From: Terriglobus albidus
Lineage (GTDB): Bacteria; Acidobacteriota; Terriglobia; Terriglobales; Acidobacteriaceae
DNA length: 64,000 bases
NCBI RefSeq assembly: GCF_025685425.1
Contig: NZ_JAGTAS010000057.1
Coordinates: 62,001 to 126,000, forward strand
Reading direction: 5' to 3'
Below the pieces are notes generated by a model. It had not been told where the DNA came from. It was given only the letters and a program-made list of their open reading frames with translations, and did no database searches. The translations under genes were made by a program, and so were the position numbers. Shown here in pieces: positions 62,148 through 64,000 of this stretch. Numbering within the stretch: position 1 is the first letter of the stretch; each line of letters begins with the position of its first letter.

Positions 62148-62974
62148 TGTCTGTTATGGAACACATCCCTCAGCCCACGTTCTTCGAGATGCTTGGCAGC
62201 AGTCCAGCCATGGAGCGGCTGAGATTACAACTCGAGCGCATTGGGCCGCACTTCCGCACCATTCTGCTGACTGGTGAACCCGGCGTCGGCAAAGAACTTG
62301 CAGCGCGTATCCTGCACCGGCTCAGTCCTGCCGCGAACGAGCCCTTTTTGGTCTACGACCCCGCTACAACCATTGAAGAATCGCTGGAGTCAGCGGCTCG
62401 TGGAACGCTGTTCCTGGATGAGGTCGGCGATACCTCGTCCCCCGTTCAGGCGAAGCTGCTGCGTCTGATGCGTATGGTGGACACCCGCATTATCGCTGCT
62501 ACGTATCGCAATCTACGGCATCAGGCCGCCATCGGTGAGTTCCGCTCAGACCTGTACTACCGCCTTTCAACGGTTGAGATCGAGGTGCCGCCGCTGCGGC
62601 AGCGCATGGAAGATCTGCCATTGCTTGTGGAGCACATTCTCGCGTTCGCGGGCGAGCGCTATCATAAGCCGACAATGGAGCTCTCGAGTGAGGCAATGGA
62701 AACACTTCGCGGCCACTCCTGGCCAGGAAACATTCGCGAACTCGAAAGCGTTCTGAGCAACGCAGCTATGCAGCAGGAAGGAAACGTTATTCATACGATC
62801 TCTCTCCCGGAAGTGGCGTCTCCAGTTAAAGCAGATTCGCTGCCTGTCCGATTGGATGATCTGATCTCCCGCCACGTTCGTGGTGTGCTGGCACAGTGCG
62901 AAGGCAATAAAGTACGCACAGCGGAGCTGCTCGGCATCAGCCGCTCGACGCTCTACCGGATGCTGGAGGCCTAG
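62147..62974 (+). CDS. Sigma54-activator-like AAA+ protein lacking GAFTGA
   Basis: A 275-residue protein. The AAA+ domain begins MLGSSPAMERLRLQLERI, with Walker A LLTGEPGVGKELAARIL, Walker B RGTLFLDEVGD, the sensor region in VQAKLLRLM, and YYRLSTVEIEVPPLRQRMEDLPLLVEHIL and GHSWPGNIRELESVLSNA. Between Walker A and B the helix with the GAFTGA loop is missing; only about 35 residues separate them. A Fis-type HTH ends the protein (LAQCEGNKVRTAELLGISRSTLYRML). No receiver or GAF domain precedes it. Without GAFTGA it cannot engage sigma54 in the usual way; it may act as a DNA-binding repressor or sigma70-type regulator. Confidence 0.88.
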   Translation: MSVMEHIPQPTFFEMLGSSPAMERLRLQLERIGPHFRTILLTGEPGVGKELAARILHRLSPAANEPFLVYDPATTIEESLESAARGTLFLDEVGDTSSPVQAKLLRLMRMVDTRIIAATYRNLRHQAAIGEFRSDLYYRLSTVEIEVPPLRQRMEDLPLLVEHILAFAGERYHKPTMELSSEAMETLRGHSWPGNIRELESVLSNAAMQQEGNVIHTISLPEVASPVKADSLPVRLDDLISRHVRGVLAQCEGNKVRTAELLGISRSTLYRMLEA

Positions 62975-62975
62975 A

Positions 62976-63083
62976 GCATTTTCCCTGTAGGTGTAGTGTA
63001 GGGCTTCCGCATCTATGGGCGTTTTCCGTAATGAAAACGCCGCTACACTCCTCTTCCGGGATACCCAGCAACAGGGAAAATGC
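62976..63083. repeat. Palindromic intergenic repeat, copy 1
   Basis: A 108-bp unit with 13-bp terminal inverted repeats (GCATTTTCCCTGT at 62976, ACAGGGAAAATGC at 63071) and an inner hairpin GGCGTTTTC/GAAAACGCC (63018-63041). Its left edge abuts the stop codon of the preceding gene. It has no coding capacity and resembles a REP/MITE-type element. Confidence 0.85.
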
Positions 63084-63090
63084 GGTTAGA

Positions 63091-63199
63091 GCATTTTCCC
63101 TGTAGGTGTAGAAGTAGGGCATCCGCATCTATGGGCGTTTTCCGCAATGAAAACGCCGCTGCACGCCCCTTCCGGGATACCCAGCAACAGGGAAAATGC
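63091..63199. repeat. Palindromic intergenic repeat, copy 2
   Basis: A second tandem copy with identical terminal inverted repeats (63091-63103, 63187-63199) and the same inner hairpin, differing from copy 1 at scattered positions and a small indel near base 25. Seven bases separate the copies. Confidence 0.85.
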
Positions 63200-63263
63200 T
63201 TTAAGCGACGGATCGCTGTTTTTACAAACACCCTCATCAGCACCGTGTTCTCAACAGGGTCGA

Positions 63264-63292
63264 TTCGACTTGCGCGTGATCTGTGCTATAGT
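63264..63292 (+). promoter_or_regulatory. Candidate tRNA-Lys promoter
   Basis: TTCGAC and TATAGT are separated by 17 bases; transcription would start near 63299, about 50 bp upstream of the tRNA. The -10 is good and the -35 weak. Confidence 0.4.
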
Positions 63293-63347
63293 CAATAAAG
63301 TGTTCAGCGCTGGCCAGCACATCGGCGAGGGCTGAGAACAACCCATC

Positions 63348-63423
63348 GGACGCGTAGCTCAATTGGCAGAGCATTCGACTCTTAATCGACAGGTTGAAGG
63401 TTCGATTCCTTCCGCGTCCACCA
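63348..63423 (+). tRNA. tRNA-Lys (CTT)
   Basis: The acceptor stem GGACGCG (63348) pairs with CGCGTCC (63413-63419), followed by A and an encoded CCA. The D arm GTAGCTCAATTGGCAGAGC, the anticodon loop with CTT at 63381-63383, and the T arm with GGTTCGATTCC are all present. Anticodon CTT reads AAG, lysine. Confidence 0.96.
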
Positions 63424-63539
63424 TCTGGCCCATTCAGTGTTAACAACTTTCCAAGCGTTAGATCATGTATTTTCTCCTTTTAATTTGGGGTGGCGCGTGG
63501 TAGGTTGGTAGACCCTCCATGGAAAGAGCGGGCGTTGCA

Positions 63540-64000
63540 ATGCGCAGAGCTGCTGAGTTTCTTGTTGTGGCGATATGCACCCTTGCTTTTGCTTTGACTG
63601 CCATCGGAATATGCACGCTGCTGCTCACAGGAAATTCGGCGGGAAACCATGACTTCATCTCCTATTGGGCCGCTGGGCAGCAACTTATCCATCATCAAAA
63701 TCCCTATGATGCTGATGCCATTCTGCGGATCGAACACTCTGCCGGTTTCCCTGTCGGCTATCAGGCTCTCATCATGCGCAATCCGCCGTCGGCACTTCTG
63801 CTGACTCTTCCTCTCGGATTCGTGAGCTTGCGGACAGCCGCTCTGCTGTGGTCGCTTCTTTCGCTTTCCTGCTTGGTAGTTTCCGTCCGGCTGCTCCGCC
63901 CAAAAGGCCGCCTCGGCTTTCTCGGCTACACCTTTGCTCCCGCCCTAGCCTGTCTGCTGGCTGGGCAAACCTCCCTTCTTGTGTTGCTTGGTCTCGTTCT
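63540..64000 (+). CDS. GT87/DUF2029-like membrane glycosyltransferase, 3' truncated by window edge
   Basis: The frame is open from ATG 63540 (or 63519) to the last base. A first membrane helix (FLVVAICTLALALTA-like, AEFLVVAICTLAFALTAIG) is followed by the periplasmic loop DFISYWAAGQQLIHHQNPYD, a hallmark of the GT87 family in which the acidic residue near the first helix is catalytic, then RNPPSALLLTLPLGFVSL and two further helices. GT87 enzymes transfer mannose or arabinose from polyprenyl phosphates. The remaining part lies beyond the window. Confidence 0.7.
   Translation, partial: MRRAAEFLVVAICTLAFALTAIGICTLLLTGNSAGNHDFISYWAAGQQLIHHQNPYDADAILRIEHSAGFPVGYQALIMRNPPSALLLTLPLGFVSLRTAALLWSLLSLSCLVVSVRLLRPKGRLGFLGYTFAPALACLLAGQTSLLVLLGLV

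Noticed and set aside
62937-63243. Short frames within the tandem repeats
   Set aside because: They are translations of the palindromic units and repeat the same residues; no ribosome site.
1-64000. CRISPR array
   Set aside because: No regularly spaced repeats with unique spacers were seen; the only tandem repeats are the two 108-bp units and short iterons.

Overview
The window looks like a chromosome segment of a soil acidobacterium of the Terriglobia (Acidobacteriaceae: Terriglobus, Granulicella or Edaphobacter-like). This rests on family content, not on a database search: three DUF3738/TIGR03435 proteins, an ADOP-type MacB/FtsX permease, PadR with a permease-prefix-like membrane protein, two very large Oar-like TonB receptors with an N-terminal carboxypeptidase-regulatory-like domain, and many Tat-exported sugar enzymes. 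Coding sequence is GC-rich, and TTG or GTG starts with overlapping genes are common.

Layout. 1-3.3 kb: end of a DUF3738 gene, an ADOP permease, then a decayed permease-like remnant. 3.8-8.3 kb: a candidate defence cassette, an unrecognised hydrophobic protein followed by a translationally coupled SIR2-like NADase and HerA-like ATPase. 8.6-9.7 kb: a secreted alpha/beta hydrolase. 9.8-21.1 kb: a mobile or mobilisable island with a MobF relaxase, an excisionase-like HTH protein carrying an AT-hook and lysine tail, two further regulators, a scrambled remnant of phage capsid and prohead-protease genes, a DUF2971 protein, a coupled membrane pair, several small ORFs, iteron-like repeats, a run of hairpins, and ArdC plus a DUF6908-like partner. 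No integrase, coupling protein or type IV secretion gene is in view.

21.3-31.5 kb: two more DUF3738 genes, an ECF sigma factor with a coupled membrane protein and a serine hydrolase, small secreted proteins, a PadR unit, and a CadC/ToxR-like membrane regulator. A BlaI-type palindrome lies between the divergent DUF3738 and sigma genes. 31.8-44.6 kb: a carbohydrate-utilisation locus. One operon encodes an outer-membrane receptor, an alginate-lyase-family enzyme, a GH2 enzyme and a GH105-DUF4861 fusion. It converges on a bidirectional terminator with an opposing operon of two Gfo/Idh/MocA oxidoreductases and a TIM-barrel isomerase, all with Tat-like leaders. The logic is uptake of a uronic-acid-containing glycan, lyase cleavage, removal of unsaturated uronyl and neutral residues, then oxidation and isomerisation. 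45-49.8 kb: a second TonB receptor and a GH18 enzyme.

49.8-63 kb is core and signalling: an FHA-GAF-SpoIIE phosphatase convergent with a TPR Ser/Thr kinase, a HAD hydrolase, thioredoxin, threonine synthase and homoserine kinase, molybdate transport modABC, murB, a bacilliredoxin and a sigma54-activator-like protein lacking the GAFTGA loop. The window ends with two tandem copies of a palindromic intergenic repeat, tRNA-Lys(CTT), and the start of a GT87-like membrane glycosyltransferase.

Most notable: the SIR2-HerA cassette with its upstream partner; the AT-hook-tailed excisionase; the phage-head scar; the BlaI-type operator; the GAFTGA-less activator whose start codon lies inside a long inverted repeat; and the 108-bp repeat family.
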